The notes: generated by a model from the letters alone, not told the origin. A DNA stretch of 64,000 bases from Erythrobacter cryptus DSM 12079 (GCF_000422985.1 NZ_AUHC01000012.1:1-64000), one strand, 5' to 3'. Positions 49,876 to 59,422 are shown, counted from the first letter of the stretch. Numbers and translations: made by a program.

Positions 49876-50445
49876 TCAGCGCCGGGCCTCTTGCGCCATG
49901 ATCGGGGGCGGGGGGCGGGTGCTTCCCGCCTCTTCTTCCTGCTCCGCGCGCGCGGCCTGCTCGGCCGGGGTGAGCGGGCGGAAGCGGATGGCGATGGGGG
50001 TGAAGCTGCCATCCTCGCGCTGGCGGATCGTCACCACCCCGCGCTGGTCCTGGCGCTGCAATTGCTGCTCGATCGTGGCGGCCTTGTCCTGATCCACGTA
50101 AAGCCGCCCGCGCATCAGCCTGTCCCAGCCCTCGCCCTCGGCCCGGCTGGCGAGCAGGCGGTGGGGGCAGGGGGCGCTGGCGCGGGCGGGGCGCACCTGC
50201 GCGAGGTGCGGGGCCGTGCCCTCGAGGCACAGGGCCTCGGGCGGCGGGCCCTTGAAGGGTTCGACCCCGGGCCAATCATAGGTGAATTCCACAAAGTGCC
50301 CGCGCAGCATGTCGCGCGGGTCATAGCCCGCGATCGGCACCTCCCATTCGGTGCCCGCCTGATAGTGGCGCGCGCCCGCCGCCCAGATCAGCGCAAGGCC
50401 GACAAGCGGCAGCAGCGCCGCGGTCACGCGGGCGGCGCGGATCAT
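49876..50445 (-). CDS. GDYXXLXY domain protein
   Basis: A 189-residue single-span membrane protein. Residues 5-25 are hydrophobic. The signature is IAGYDPRDMLRGHFVEFTYDW, a variant of GDYxxLxY. After it are AEGEGWDRLMRGRLYVDQDKA and a Glu-rich tail. The family is nearly always encoded beside DUF2157 proteins, as here. The ATG overlaps the DUF2157 stop by 4 nt, so the two are translated together and probably form a membrane complex of unknown role. Confidence 0.88.
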   Translation of the reverse strand: MIRAARVTAALLPLVGLALIWAAGARHYQAGTEWEVPIAGYDPRDMLRGHFVEFTYDWPGVEPFKGPPPEALCLEGTAPHLAQVRPARASAPCPHRLLASRAEGEGWDRLMRGRLYVDQDKAATIEQQLQRQDQRGVVTIRQREDGSFTPIAIRFRPLTPAEQAARAEQEEEAGSTRPPPPIMAQEARR

Positions 50446-51584
50446 GGCTCATCCCCCGCCGCGGGGGCAAGGCGCTGCGACACCCGCACGGCAAGCCAGG
50501 CGATGCCAAGGACCATCAGCCCGGCAAGGATGAGGCCAAGCCCGCTGGTGAGGAGATCGGCAGCAAGTTCGAAGCTCAGGATGATGAGCCGCGCCGCGAT
50601 CACCCCCACGGCAAGCTGGAACACCCCGCGCCACGGCACGGCGAGCGCGGCCGCGGCGATCCCCGCCCACAGCGCCATGAACAGCGCCGCGGCAGGCACG
50701 GTGTGGCCATTGGCAAACGCCGCCAGCGCCGCCGCCAGCCCCGCCCCGGCGATGATCGCGCCGGCCATCCGCCCCGAGGTCCCGGGCCGCAGCGCTGCCA
50801 CTGCGCCCCCGGCAATCAGTGCGATCACACCACTGGCGAGCAACTGGATCGCCGTTCCTCGCATCTCCTCCCGGCCGAGTTCCCCGGCGCTCGCCACCGC
50901 GCAGGCGAGCGAGGCCCCGGCCACGCCATAGGCGAGCGCGAGTTGCTCGAGCCGCCGCCAGAAGGTGCTGCGCGCGCTGCGTGCGCGCAGGGCAGCGGCG
51001 AGCGGAGCAAGGAGGAGCGGCGCGGCGGTGGCAAGCCCCACCCACAGCCGCAGGGCGGCGCCCGGTTCATCGGGGCTGAGGGCCGCGCCGGCATAGTCCC
51101 AGGCGCACCAGGCAAGCCCGCCGACGAGCGCGAGCGCCACCGGCCAGCCGCGCCCCATCAGCAGCATCAGCGGCGCAAACAAGGCGAGCCACAGCCCCAG
51201 CGGCTGCCACAGCGGCGCGGCGCTCTGATAGGCCTGCCCCAGAAGGCCGAAGAAGGTGAGGCCGAGCGCCGCGATCACGAACACCAGCGCCTCTGCCGCC
51301 CAGGGTGATCTTGCCGCCAGCCGCGCCTCGCGCGCCAGCAGCAGGCCGATGAGCACAGCAATCAGCGCGAGGTGGATGCCCAGCCGCAGCGCCGGCGGGA
51401 TCGCTTCCCAATTGGCCGCGATCAGCGAGATCAGCCCGAGGCCGATCGCCAGCGCGCCGATGCCCCACACCGCCCAGATCAGCAGCGGGCGGGCATGGGC
51501 CGCTTCATGCGCGAGCAGCCGGTCGCGCGTGGCCGCATCGATGAGGCCAGCCGCGTGCCACTCGGCGATCTTGCGCGCGCTCAT
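50442..51584 (-). CDS. DUF2157 membrane protein
   Basis: A 380-residue polytopic protein with ~10-12 hydrophobic spans. The cytoplasmic N-terminus (IAEWHAAGLIDAATRDRLLAHEA) and the first spans (PLLIWAVWGIGALAIGLGLISLIAANWEAIPPALRLGIHLAL) are the DUF2157 signature. The C-terminal half is DUF4401-like. Function unknown. ATG at 51582-51584 is in frame with the domain start; the frame upstream is non-coding. It ends in a 4-nt overlap with the GDYXXLXY gene. Confidence 0.88.
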   Translation of the reverse strand: MSARKIAEWHAAGLIDAATRDRLLAHEAAHARPLLIWAVWGIGALAIGLGLISLIAANWEAIPPALRLGIHLALIAVLIGLLLAREARLAARSPWAAEALVFVIAALGLTFFGLLGQAYQSAAPLWQPLGLWLALFAPLMLLMGRGWPVALALVGGLAWCAWDYAGAALSPDEPGAALRLWVGLATAAPLLLAPLAAALRARSARSTFWRRLEQLALAYGVAGASLACAVASAGELGREEMRGTAIQLLASGVIALIAGGAVAALRPGTSGRMAGAIIAGAGLAAALAAFANGHTVPAAALFMALWAGIAAAALAVPWRGVFQLAVGVIAARLIILSFELAADLLTSGLGLILAGLMVLGIAWLAVRVSQRLAPAAGDEP

Positions 51585-51634
51585 GGCCGCAAGGCTAGCG
51601 CGGCGCGGCGCCCGCGGCAATCGGAGAGGCCCGG

Positions 51635-52693
51635 CTAGTTCCCGGCCAGTTCCTCGCGGGTGAGGATGGTCTTGTCGCGCACCTTGGCGGCGTTGATCGC
51701 CATCGCCTCCTCGGGCATGGCGACCATGCCCACGCGCGTCAGCGGCCCGCCCTTGACCCAGCTCTTGGCCCATTCCTGCATGAAGGCTTCAAGCCCCGGG
51801 ATCGCGCGCAGGTGCGATTTCTTGACATAGACATACATCGCCCGCGCGCCGGGATAGGCAAAGCGCGAAATGTTCTCGTAAGTCGGCTCCACCCCGTTCA
51901 TCGGCAGGCCCTGCACCCGATCGAGGTTTTCCTCCATGTAGGAATAGCCGAAAACCCCCACGGCGCGCGGATTGCCGACGATCTTCTGCACGATCAGGTT
52001 GTCCTGCTCGCCCTGATCGACATAGCCGCCATCGCTGCGCACCTCGGTGCAGATCTTCTTGAACCTGTCCTCGTCGGCCTTCTTGAGCGCGGCCATCTCG
52101 GGATTGGTGAGGCAGCCTGCCTCGAGCACCAGCTCCTTGAGCGCATCGCGGGTGCCCGAGGTCGAGGGCGGGCCATAGACGATGATCGGATCGGCCGGGA
52201 GCTTCGGATCGACATCCTTCCAGGTCTTGGCGGTCTGCGGCCTGCCATAGGGATTGGCGGCGAGCGCCTCGTAAACCGTGCGCGTGCTCAGATCGAGCAT
52301 GATACCGCCCTTGGCCGAGGCAAAGGCGATGCCGTCAAGCCCCACTTCAAGCTCGATGATCTCGTCCACCCCGTTGGCCACGCAGGTGTCGAACTCGGAC
52401 AGCTTCATCCGCCGCGAGGCATTGGCCATGTCGGGGGTGTTGGGGCCGATGCCCGAGCAGAACAGCTGGATGCCGTTGCCGGTGCCGGTCGATTCGATCA
52501 GCGGCGAGGGCATGTCGGGATGGGCGCGGCTGAAATTTTCGGCCACCACCTTGGCGAAGGGATAGACCGTCGAGGAACCGACCGCGTGGACCGAGTTGCG
52601 CGTCGCCCCGCCGCCATCGCAGCCGGTAAGCGCAAGCGCGGCAAGGCCGAGCGCGGCGGCAGTCCGTGCGAGGGTGGAAAAGGGCTTGGTCAT
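51635..52693 (-). CDS. PstS-like phosphate-binding lipoprotein
   Basis: A 352-residue periplasmic substrate-binding protein. The lipoprotein signal ends in LTGC (Cys25). The phosphate-pocket motifs VGSSTVYPFAKVVAE, STGTGNGIQLFCSG, IVYGPPSTSGTRDAL and GVFGYSYMEENL are those of PstS/SphX-type proteins. The start is ATG 52691-52693. No pstC, pstA or pstB is adjacent, so the permease is encoded elsewhere or the protein acts as an accessory binder. A CTGTCATCAAA sequence lies about 42-52 bp upstream on its strand, suggesting PhoB control. Confidence 0.9.
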   Translation of the reverse strand: MTKPFSTLARTAAALGLAALALTGCDGGGATRNSVHAVGSSTVYPFAKVVAENFSRAHPDMPSPLIESTGTGNGIQLFCSGIGPNTPDMANASRRMKLSEFDTCVANGVDEIIELEVGLDGIAFASAKGGIMLDLSTRTVYEALAANPYGRPQTAKTWKDVDPKLPADPIIVYGPPSTSGTRDALKELVLEAGCLTNPEMAALKKADEDRFKKICTEVRSDGGYVDQGEQDNLIVQKIVGNPRAVGVFGYSYMEENLDRVQGLPMNGVEPTYENISRFAYPGARAMYVYVKKSHLRAIPGLEAFMQEWAKSWVKGGPLTRVGMVAMPEEAMAINAAKVRDKTILTREELAGN

Positions 52694-52734
52694 GGGCAAT
52701 TCCCGCTTCTTGGCCAGGCTGCCCGCTAGGCGCG

Positions 52735-52745
52735 TTTGATGACAG
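52735..52745 (-). promoter_or_regulatory. CTGTCAT Pho half-site upstream of pstS-like gene
   Basis: On the minus strand the sequence reads CTGTCATCAAA, a perfect heptamer plus AT-rich spacer of the PhoB-box type, 42-52 bp before the pstS-like ATG. The heptamer 11 bp upstream (GGTAACC) is a weak match. Confidence 0.45.
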
Positions 52746-52887
52746 GTCGGTTACCATCATCGCCGCGCCTGCCCGCCCTTGCGCGCCTGCGCCCCGGTCG
52801 CCCTGCGCGTTTCTCCCGAGGGGCGTGCAAGCAATCGGGCAAGCATATGGATTTATTCGATTTTGCTTCCGAAGCGGGATGGCGTCC

Positions 52888-52902
52888 TTAACAGCATCGT
52901 AA
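52888..52902 (+). promoter_or_regulatory. CtrA-like box (TTAA-N7-GTAA) upstream of GGEEF gene
   Basis: TTAA at 52888-52891 and GTAA at 52899-52902 are spaced by 7 bp; the CtrA consensus is TTAA-N7-TTAA, so one base differs. It is 26 bp before the start codon of the GGEEF protein. Cell-cycle control is possible but unsupported otherwise. Confidence 0.25.
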
Positions 52903-52927
52903 GGTCTCTCAGGCTACGCTCACGCCC

Positions 52928-54664
52928 ATGGCCTTCCCGCGCGATCTTGTCCGGCTGATTCTCGGCGCCGTGCTGCTCGCGCTGGCATGGGCCGCGCCGG
53001 CGGTGGCCCACTCCGCGCAGGAGATGGCCCACACGCCCACCTGCCATGCCACTTCCGGTCCCACGCGCGATCTGGCCGCGATGGCGCCGCGCGCGGCCTG
53101 GATCTGCGGCGGGGCGCCCACCCATCGCAGCCCGCCGGTGGCCTGGCTGCGCTTCGAGGCCGAGGCCTGGGCCGAGGGCGCGCCCCCGCGCTTCTTCTAC
53201 ACCCGCACCGCCCGGCACGAGGCGATCACCCTTGCCGTGCTCGATGCCGAAGGCCGCATGGTGAGCCGCCGCTTTGGCGAGAGCGAGGGCACGCCGATTG
53301 CCGCCGGGCCGGTGTTCAAGCTGCCGCTGCCCGAGGTCACGCCCGACACCCGCGCGGTGATCGTGCGGATCGACAAGCCCCATTCGATCCCGCTGCTCGC
53401 CGAGGCGCGCCTTGCCGATCATCCCGAGGCGGTGGCGCGTTCGCAGGTGGAAATGCTGGTGCTGGCGCTGGTGCTGGGGATGCTGGTGCTGCCGCTCTTG
53501 TTCGACATCACCTTCTACCTCGTGCTGCGCGAGCGCTTCGTCGTCTATCACGCGCTGCTGGTGACGGGGATGATCGGCTATCTGCTGTTTGCCGGGGGGC
53601 TGATCAATCTGTTTGTCGTGCTGCCGGTGGCATGGTTGGCGGTGCTGGCGCCGCTGTCCTGGGCGATCGGCTGCGGCGCGGCGCAGCTGTTCCTCAGCGC
53701 GTTTCTCGAGGCAGGAGCCTTGGCGCCCTGGGTGCGGCGTCTGGCCTTTTGGGGAGGGTGCTGGACCTTGGCGGTGCCGGGGTTCTTCGCGCTCCAGTTC
53801 CACGCCACCCAGCCGGTTGACGATCTGGCCTATTTCCTTTCCATCACCCCTGCGGCGGCCATTGCCACCTTTGCGATCGTGCACGCGATCCGGCGCGGCA
53901 GCCGTTCGGCGGTTTTCCTGGCCGTGGCCTGGACGCCGCTGATCATGACGTCGCTCGAACGACTGGCGCGCGGGCTGGGCCTTTATGTCGGCCCGGTCAG
54001 CCTTGACACCATGATGTTCGTTGCCACGGGCATCGAGGTGGTGGTGATCAGCCTTGCGATCGCCGACCGCTTCCTCGCGATCCGCCACGAGCGCGATGCC
54101 GCGCTGAGCGAGGCACGGATGCTTGAACAGATCTCGACCCGCGACGCCCTTACCGGCCTGATGAACCGCCGTGGGATCGAGGCGCGCTTCGACGAGCTGC
54201 TGGCGCAGGGCTTTGACACCTTCGCCCTCGTTGATCTCGATCGCTTCAAGGCGATCAACGATCTGCACGGCCACCAGGTCGGCGATGCGGCGCTGATCGC
54301 CTGCGCCGGGGCGCTGCGCAGCGGCAGCGACCGCGATGCGATCGCGGTCAGGCTCGGGGGCGAGGAATTCGTGGTGCTGCTGCGCGGGCCGCGCACACTC
54401 GAGCGCGCCGAGGCGCTGCGCCGCGCCATTCCGATGCGCATCGCCCAGGAGGTGCCGGGGCTGGAGATGCCGGTCACCGCCAGCATGGGGGTGGTGATGC
54501 TGGGCGATGCGGCGCGCCACAAGATGGCCTTTGCCGAGTTCTACGCCCGGGCTGACGCGCTGATGTATGAGGCCAAGGCGAGCGGGCGCAACCGCCTCGC
54601 CTATGAGCGCCTGACGGTTTTCAGCTCTGTGCCGGAGCGGCGCAGGGACGAGCGCGCGGCGTGA
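52928..54664 (+). CDS. Diguanylate cyclase with periplasmic 7TMR-DISM-like sensor
   Basis: A 578-residue inner-membrane protein. Signal peptide to ~27, a periplasmic sensor (about 30-170, 7TMR-DISM-like extension), seven spans (about 171-395), and a C-terminal GGEEF domain. The domain has RDALTGLMNRRGIEARF, LVDLDRFKAINDLHGHQVGD and an intact GGEEF active site at 477-481, so c-di-GMP synthesis is likely. The RxxD inhibition site usual nine residues before GGEEF is absent (DRDA there), so product feedback may be missing. The gene is transcribed divergently from the pstS-like gene, with ~230 bp between. Confidence 0.9.
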   Translation: MAFPRDLVRLILGAVLLALAWAAPAVAHSAQEMAHTPTCHATSGPTRDLAAMAPRAAWICGGAPTHRSPPVAWLRFEAEAWAEGAPPRFFYTRTARHEAITLAVLDAEGRMVSRRFGESEGTPIAAGPVFKLPLPEVTPDTRAVIVRIDKPHSIPLLAEARLADHPEAVARSQVEMLVLALVLGMLVLPLLFDITFYLVLRERFVVYHALLVTGMIGYLLFAGGLINLFVVLPVAWLAVLAPLSWAIGCGAAQLFLSAFLEAGALAPWVRRLAFWGGCWTLAVPGFFALQFHATQPVDDLAYFLSITPAAAIATFAIVHAIRRGSRSAVFLAVAWTPLIMTSLERLARGLGLYVGPVSLDTMMFVATGIEVVVISLAIADRFLAIRHERDAALSEARMLEQISTRDALTGLMNRRGIEARFDELLAQGFDTFALVDLDRFKAINDLHGHQVGDAALIACAGALRSGSDRDAIAVRLGGEEFVVLLRGPRTLERAEALRRAIPMRIAQEVPGLEMPVTASMGVVMLGDAARHKMAFAEFYARADALMYEAKASGRNRLAYERLTVFSSVPERRRDERAA

Positions 54665-54698
54665 GCGGCCCCCCCAGGGGAGGGGGAGACTGCGCCCT

Positions 54699-55091
54699 TC
54701 AATCGAGGAACGGCGCGAGCACTTCGGGCCGCACCCGCGCCAGCCGCCCGGTGGCGCGATCAAGCATCGCCCAGGTGGTCGCGGCGCTGACGAGGCGCCT
54801 GCCGCCTGCATCGGCAAACTCCACCCGGCGCAGCGACTTGGCTCCTTGCGCGGGGCCTTCGATCCAGGTTTCGGCCCGCACGCTCTCGCCGAGGCCGACA
54901 TTGCCTCGGTAGTCGATCTCGTGGCGCACCACCACCCAGAAGAACGCCGCGCGATCCTCGGGCCGCGCCGCTGCGTCCCAGTGGGCGGTGGCCATGTCCT
55001 GAATCCACTGCACCCACACCGTGTTGTTGACGTGGCCGAGCGCGTCGATGTGCTGCGGCTCGGCCACGAAGGTGCGGGCAAAGCGCCTCAC
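54699..55091 (-). CDS. Acyl-CoA thioesterase (hotdog fold, 4HBT-like)
   Basis: A 130-residue hotdog-fold protein. HIDALGHVNNTVWVQWIQDMATAHW near the N-terminus is the catalytic segment (Asp/Asn/His of the 4HBT group), followed by a strand pattern RHEIDYRGNVGLGESVRAETWI. Members hydrolyse acyl-CoA thioesters. The start is GTG at 55089-55091, overlapping the prolyl oligopeptidase stop by 4 nt (GTGA) on the minus strand; the longer upstream frame is a shadow of that gene. Confidence 0.88.
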   Translation of the reverse strand: MRRFARTFVAEPQHIDALGHVNNTVWVQWIQDMATAHWDAAARPEDRAAFFWVVVRHEIDYRGNVGLGESVRAETWIEGPAQGAKSLRRVEFADAGGRRLVSAATTWAMLDRATGRLARVRPEVLAPFLD

Positions 55092-57310
55092 TCGCCCTCG
55101 GCTTTCGGCGCCATCCCCATCTGCCAGAGGATGAAGGCGAATTCCTCTGCCGTCTCCTTGAGGCTGTTCCAGCGGCCCGATTGCCCGCCGTGGCCTGCGC
55201 CCATGTTGGTCTTCAAGAGCAAGAGGTTGTCGTCGGTCTTGAGTTCGCGCAGTTTCGCCACCCACTTGGCCGGTTCCCAATAGGTGACGCGCGGATCGTT
55301 GAGCCCCGCGGTCACCAGCAGCGGCGGATAGGCCTTGGCGCTCACCTGATCATAGGGCGAATAGGAGAGCATGTAGGCAAAGGCCTCCTTGTCGAGGATC
55401 GGGTTGCCCCATTCCTGCCACTCGCCTGGGGTCAAGGGGAGTTTCTCGTTGAGCATGGTGTTGACCACGTCAACGAAGGGCACGTGCGCCACCACCGCGC
55501 CATATTGCCTGGGATCCTGGTTGATCACCGCCCCCATCAGCTCGCCGCCGGCCGAACCGCCGCTCGCCGTCACCATCCCTTCTGCCGTATAGCCCCGGGC
55601 GATGAGGCCGCGGCCCGCATCGACGAAATCGTTGAAGGTGTTGCGCCGGGCAAAGAGCTTGCCCTGAAGATACCAGCGCCGCCCGAGATCGTCGCCGCCG
55701 CGGATATGGGCGATGGCATAGGCAAAGCCGCGATCGACGAGGCTGAGGCGCGTGGTCGAAAAGCCCGGCGGCACGGCATAGCCATAGGCACCATAGGCAT
55801 AGAGGTGGAGCGGGCCCGGCCCCTCGATCCCGGCCTTTTTCAGGATCTCCGCCCGATCCCGGCGCATCAGGATGCTCACCGGCACCAGCGTGCCATCGCG
55901 CGCCTCGATGGTGATGCGCTCGGAAACATAGAGCGAGGGATCATAGCCGCTCGGGATTTCCTGCGTCTTCAAGGTGATGAGCTTGCCGCTCGCCACCTCG
56001 TAATCATAGACCGTCGCCGGGGTCACCATCGACTGATAGGCGAGCCTGAGCGTGCTCACCGCGTATTCGGGGTTGTTCGAAAGCCCGGCGGTGTAGCTCG
56101 GCTCGGGAAAGGCGATCGGGGTGGGCGTGTTCGGATCGGTGTAGCGGCGCAGCTCGATCTGGTCGAGGCCCTGGCGCCGCCCCTCGGTGACGAAGAAATC
56201 GGCAAAGAGCTGGAAATCGGTGAGATAGAAGTCGTTCGATCCGGCGATCACCGTCTCCCATGCGCCCGGCTGGGTCAGCGGCGCCTTGGCGAGGCGGAAA
56301 TTGATGTGATCATCATTGGTGAGCACCCACACTTCGCCATCGCGCACATCGACGCTGTATTCCACCCCCTTGTGCCGCGGCCTCACCAGGATCGGCGCGG
56401 CGCTGGGATCGGTGGCAGGCACGAGGCGCACCTCGCTGGTCTCGTTGTCGCCGGTCGAGATGATCAGCCAGTCCTTCTGCGCGGAAAGGCCGGCGCTGAC
56501 GCCGAAGCTCTGGTCCTCCTCCTTGTAGAGCGTGACGTCCGCCTCGATCGGGGTGCCGATCACGTGCATCTTCGCCTCGAGCGTGCGCCACTCCTCGGTC
56601 GAGGGGCCATAGACGAGCGCGGTGTCGTTCTTCACCCACACAAGGTCGCTGCGCAGGTTGGGGATGATGTCGGGCAGCAGGGCGCCGGTCTGCAAGTCCT
56701 TGATCCGCGCGGTGTAGCGTTCCGAGCCATCGGTATCGACCGAGTAGGCGAGATAGCGCCCGTTCTCGCTCACCGAGGCCGCGCCAAGGCGGAAATATTC
56801 GTGGCCCTCGGCCAGTTCGTTCTCATCGAGCAGCAGCTGCGGCTCGCCCCCCCCCACGGGCCGGCGATAGTGCTTCCGGTATTGCGCGCCTTCCTCGAAC
56901 TCGGACCAGTAGAGATAGTCGCCATCCTTCTGCGGCACGGTGGAATCATCTTCCTTGATACGCGAGCGCATCTCGGCAAACAGCGCCTCGATGAAGGGCG
57001 CCTGGGCTGCCATCTGCGCCTCGAAATAGGCGTTTTCGGCCTCGAGATGGGCGAGCACCTCGGGATCGTCCACCTTGGGGTAGGACTTGTCATAGAGCCA
57101 GTCGTAAGGGTCTTCGACGGTGATCCCGTGCACGGTGTAGCTGTGCGGCTTCTTCGCGGCGACGGGGGGCTTGATCTCGGTCTTGGCAGGGGCGGAAGAC
57201 GTGGTCACGCGGGTTTGATCCTCTCTGGACGTGGCAAGCGCGGCGGCAGGCGCAAGACTGGTGGCGGCAAGCGCCGCGGCAAGGGCAAGGGCGCTGGCAG
57301 ATCGCATCAT
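55088..57310 (-). CDS. S9 family prolyl oligopeptidase (oligopeptidase B), exported
   Basis: A 740-residue serine peptidase with a signal peptide (residues 1-26). The N-terminal beta-propeller (from HGITVEDPYDWLYD to about residue 460) gates a C-terminal alpha/beta-hydrolase. ASGGSAGGELMGA carries the nucleophile Ser, LVTAGLNDPRV the Asp and MGAGHGGQSG the His; AHIRGGDDLGRRWY is the family signature. It cleaves short peptides after basic or Pro residues, probably in the periplasm. ATG at 57308-57310 is a tandem start with AGGAATT upstream. It is divergent from the aminopeptidase gene, so both may form a peptide-degradation pair. Confidence 0.93.
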   Translation of the reverse strand: MMRSASALALAAALAATSLAPAAALATSREDQTRVTTSSAPAKTEIKPPVAAKKPHSYTVHGITVEDPYDWLYDKSYPKVDDPEVLAHLEAENAYFEAQMAAQAPFIEALFAEMRSRIKEDDSTVPQKDGDYLYWSEFEEGAQYRKHYRRPVGGGEPQLLLDENELAEGHEYFRLGAASVSENGRYLAYSVDTDGSERYTARIKDLQTGALLPDIIPNLRSDLVWVKNDTALVYGPSTEEWRTLEAKMHVIGTPIEADVTLYKEEDQSFGVSAGLSAQKDWLIISTGDNETSEVRLVPATDPSAAPILVRPRHKGVEYSVDVRDGEVWVLTNDDHINFRLAKAPLTQPGAWETVIAGSNDFYLTDFQLFADFFVTEGRRQGLDQIELRRYTDPNTPTPIAFPEPSYTAGLSNNPEYAVSTLRLAYQSMVTPATVYDYEVASGKLITLKTQEIPSGYDPSLYVSERITIEARDGTLVPVSILMRRDRAEILKKAGIEGPGPLHLYAYGAYGYAVPPGFSTTRLSLVDRGFAYAIAHIRGGDDLGRRWYLQGKLFARRNTFNDFVDAGRGLIARGYTAEGMVTASGGSAGGELMGAVINQDPRQYGAVVAHVPFVDVVNTMLNEKLPLTPGEWQEWGNPILDKEAFAYMLSYSPYDQVSAKAYPPLLVTAGLNDPRVTYWEPAKWVAKLRELKTDDNLLLLKTNMGAGHGGQSGRWNSLKETAEEFAFILWQMGMAPKAEGE

Positions 57311-57445
57311 CACGGGCAATTCCTCGTTGGCGGCCCGGCAGCAGCGCCGCGGGTGGAAAGACGCGCGGCGAGGGCCTATGATGCGGCTTCTAGTGTCCCG
57401 GCAGTGCAGCACAAGGCCCCGGCGCAATTCCGAAGGATCAAGACC

Positions 57446-59254
57446 ATGCTGATGCACCCCCACGAAGCCCGCCTTGCTGCCCTGCGCGCCGAACTGGCGC
57501 GCCGCGGCCTTGAAGGCTTCATTGTGCCGATCAGTGATGAGCACATGAGCGAATATGTCGGCGAATATGCCCAGCGCCTCGCCTGGCTCACCGGCTTTGG
57601 CGGCTCGGCCGGCTTTGCCGCGGTGACGCAGGGCCGCGCGGCGATCTTCGTCGATGGGCGCTACACCGTGCAGGTGCGCGCACAGGTGGCGGGCGAGCTG
57701 TTCGATTACAAGAACATCCCCGCCGACAGCCTGGCGGGCTGGCTCGCCGAAGTGTGCGCGCCCGGGGCGCGGATCGGCTATGATCCCTGGCTCCACACCG
57801 CGCGCTGGGCCGCCGATCTTGCCGCAGCGCTGGCCCAAAAGGGCATCGAACTGGTGGCAACCGAAGGCAACCCCATCGATGCGGTGTGGGCCGATCGGCC
57901 CGCCCCTTCTGCCGCCCCGGCGCTGCCCTATGACGTAGCGCTCGCGGGGCGCACCAGCGCCGAAAAGCGCGCCGCCATCGCCGCGTGGCTGGCAGGCGCG
58001 GGCGATGATGCGCTGGTGATCACCGCGCTCGATGCGATCGCCTGGCTGCTCAACATCCGCGGGAGCGACGTGGCCCACACCCCGGTGGCGCTCGCCTATG
58101 TCATTGCCCACAAGGATGGCAGCGCGGAACTGTTCATCGCGCCCGAGAAGGTCACCCCCGCACTTGCGCGCCATCTCGGCAATGCGGTGAGGATCCGCGA
58201 CCGCGCCGAATTTGCCCCCGCGCTTGCCCGGGAACTTGCGGGCAAGCGCGTCGCGCTCGATCCCGATTTCTCGGTCGCGGCGATCGCCCAGGCGCTCGCG
58301 GCGGGGGGCGCGCAGGTCGCGTTCAAGACCGATCCCACAATTCTCGCCAAGGCGATCAAGAACCCGGTCGAACAGCAGGGCCAGCGCGAGGCGCAGGCGC
58401 GCGACGGGGCGGCTCTGGTGCGCTTCCTGCGCTGGCTCGAAGCCGAGGCGCCGGGGGGCGGGGTCGATGAGCTCGCCGCCGCGGCGCGGCTCGAGGCTTT
58501 CCGGCGCGAAGACCCGGGCCTTGTCGATCTGTCCTTCGACACCATCTCCGCGGCCGGCCCCCACGCCGCGCTGCCGCATTACAAGGTGGATCGGCAAAGC
58601 AACATCCCGATCCCCCCTTCATCGATCTATCTCGTTGATTCAGGGGGGCAATATCCCGGCGGCACCACCGATGTCACGCGCACCGTGTGGATCGGGCCGG
58701 GCGCGCCCTCGCCCGAACAGCGCGATCGCTTCACCCGGGTGCTCAAGGGCCATATCCAGCTTGCCCGGGCGGTGTTTCCGCAAGGCACCTGCGGGGGTCA
58801 GCTCGATATTCTTGCCCGCCAGTTCCTGTGGGAGGCGGGGTGCGATTATGCCCACGGCACCGGCCACGGGGTGGGCAGCTTCCTTTCGGTGCACGAAGGC
58901 CCGCAGCGCATCGCCAAGCCCGGCGGCGGGCAGGCGGGCACCGGGCAGGAGCTGTTTGCCGGCATGATCCTTTCCAACGAGCCGGGCTATTACCAGCAGG
59001 GCCACTACGGCATCCGCATCGAGAACCTGGTGCTGGTGGAGGAACGCGCGATTCCCGGGGCGCAAGGCCGCTGGCTCGGCTTCGAGACGCTCACCTTCGT
59101 GCCGATCGACCGAAAGCTGATCGACAAGGGCCTGATGACCGCCGAGGAAGTGGCCTGGCTCGATGCCTATCACGCCAAGGTGCGCGAGGTGCTCGGCCCG
59201 CGGCTTGCCGGCGACGATCTTGCCTGGCTGGAGCGCGAGACCGCGCCGTTGTGA
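57446..59254 (+). CDS. M24 family Xaa-Pro aminopeptidase (AMPP2-type)
   Basis: A 602-residue cytosolic peptidase. Two N-terminal creatinase-like domains (MSEYVGEYAQRLAWLTGFGGSAG from ~38; second ~165-310) precede the metallopeptidase domain. Metal ligands are visible: YLVDSGGQY and GGTTDVTRTV (two Asp), HGTGHGVGSFLSVHEGP (His), LSNEPGYYQQGHYGIRIENL (two Glu). It removes N-terminal residues preceding Pro. ATG at 57446 (or 57452) has GAAGGATC upstream; the long open frame before it is antisense to the oligopeptidase and non-coding. Confidence 0.93.
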   Translation: MLMHPHEARLAALRAELARRGLEGFIVPISDEHMSEYVGEYAQRLAWLTGFGGSAGFAAVTQGRAAIFVDGRYTVQVRAQVAGELFDYKNIPADSLAGWLAEVCAPGARIGYDPWLHTARWAADLAAALAQKGIELVATEGNPIDAVWADRPAPSAAPALPYDVALAGRTSAEKRAAIAAWLAGAGDDALVITALDAIAWLLNIRGSDVAHTPVALAYVIAHKDGSAELFIAPEKVTPALARHLGNAVRIRDRAEFAPALARELAGKRVALDPDFSVAAIAQALAAGGAQVAFKTDPTILAKAIKNPVEQQGQREAQARDGAALVRFLRWLEAEAPGGGVDELAAAARLEAFRREDPGLVDLSFDTISAAGPHAALPHYKVDRQSNIPIPPSSIYLVDSGGQYPGGTTDVTRTVWIGPGAPSPEQRDRFTRVLKGHIQLARAVFPQGTCGGQLDILARQFLWEAGCDYAHGTGHGVGSFLSVHEGPQRIAKPGGGQAGTGQELFAGMILSNEPGYYQQGHYGIRIENLVLVEERAIPGAQGRWLGFETLTFVPIDRKLIDKGLMTAEEVAWLDAYHAKVREVLGPRLAGDDLAWLERETAPL

Positions 59255-59422
59255 TTAACCCAGGCCCTTGCCCCTCACGCGAAGGGCTGGGGATGGGTGT
59301 TCCACCTGCGCGCCCACCGTGCCCGCCCCGGCCCCAGCGCACGGCGGAGGGGGAGGCGCCTTGCTCGCTCGCCGATGTTCATGTAATGTTCTTATCCATC
59401 GAGTCGCGTGGGAGGCGCATCA

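Noticed and set aside
55181..57445. Open frame upstream of the aminopeptidase, in frame with it
   Set aside because: It is antisense to the prolyl oligopeptidase and shows no domain; the aminopeptidase family N-terminus and ribosome binding site are at 57446.
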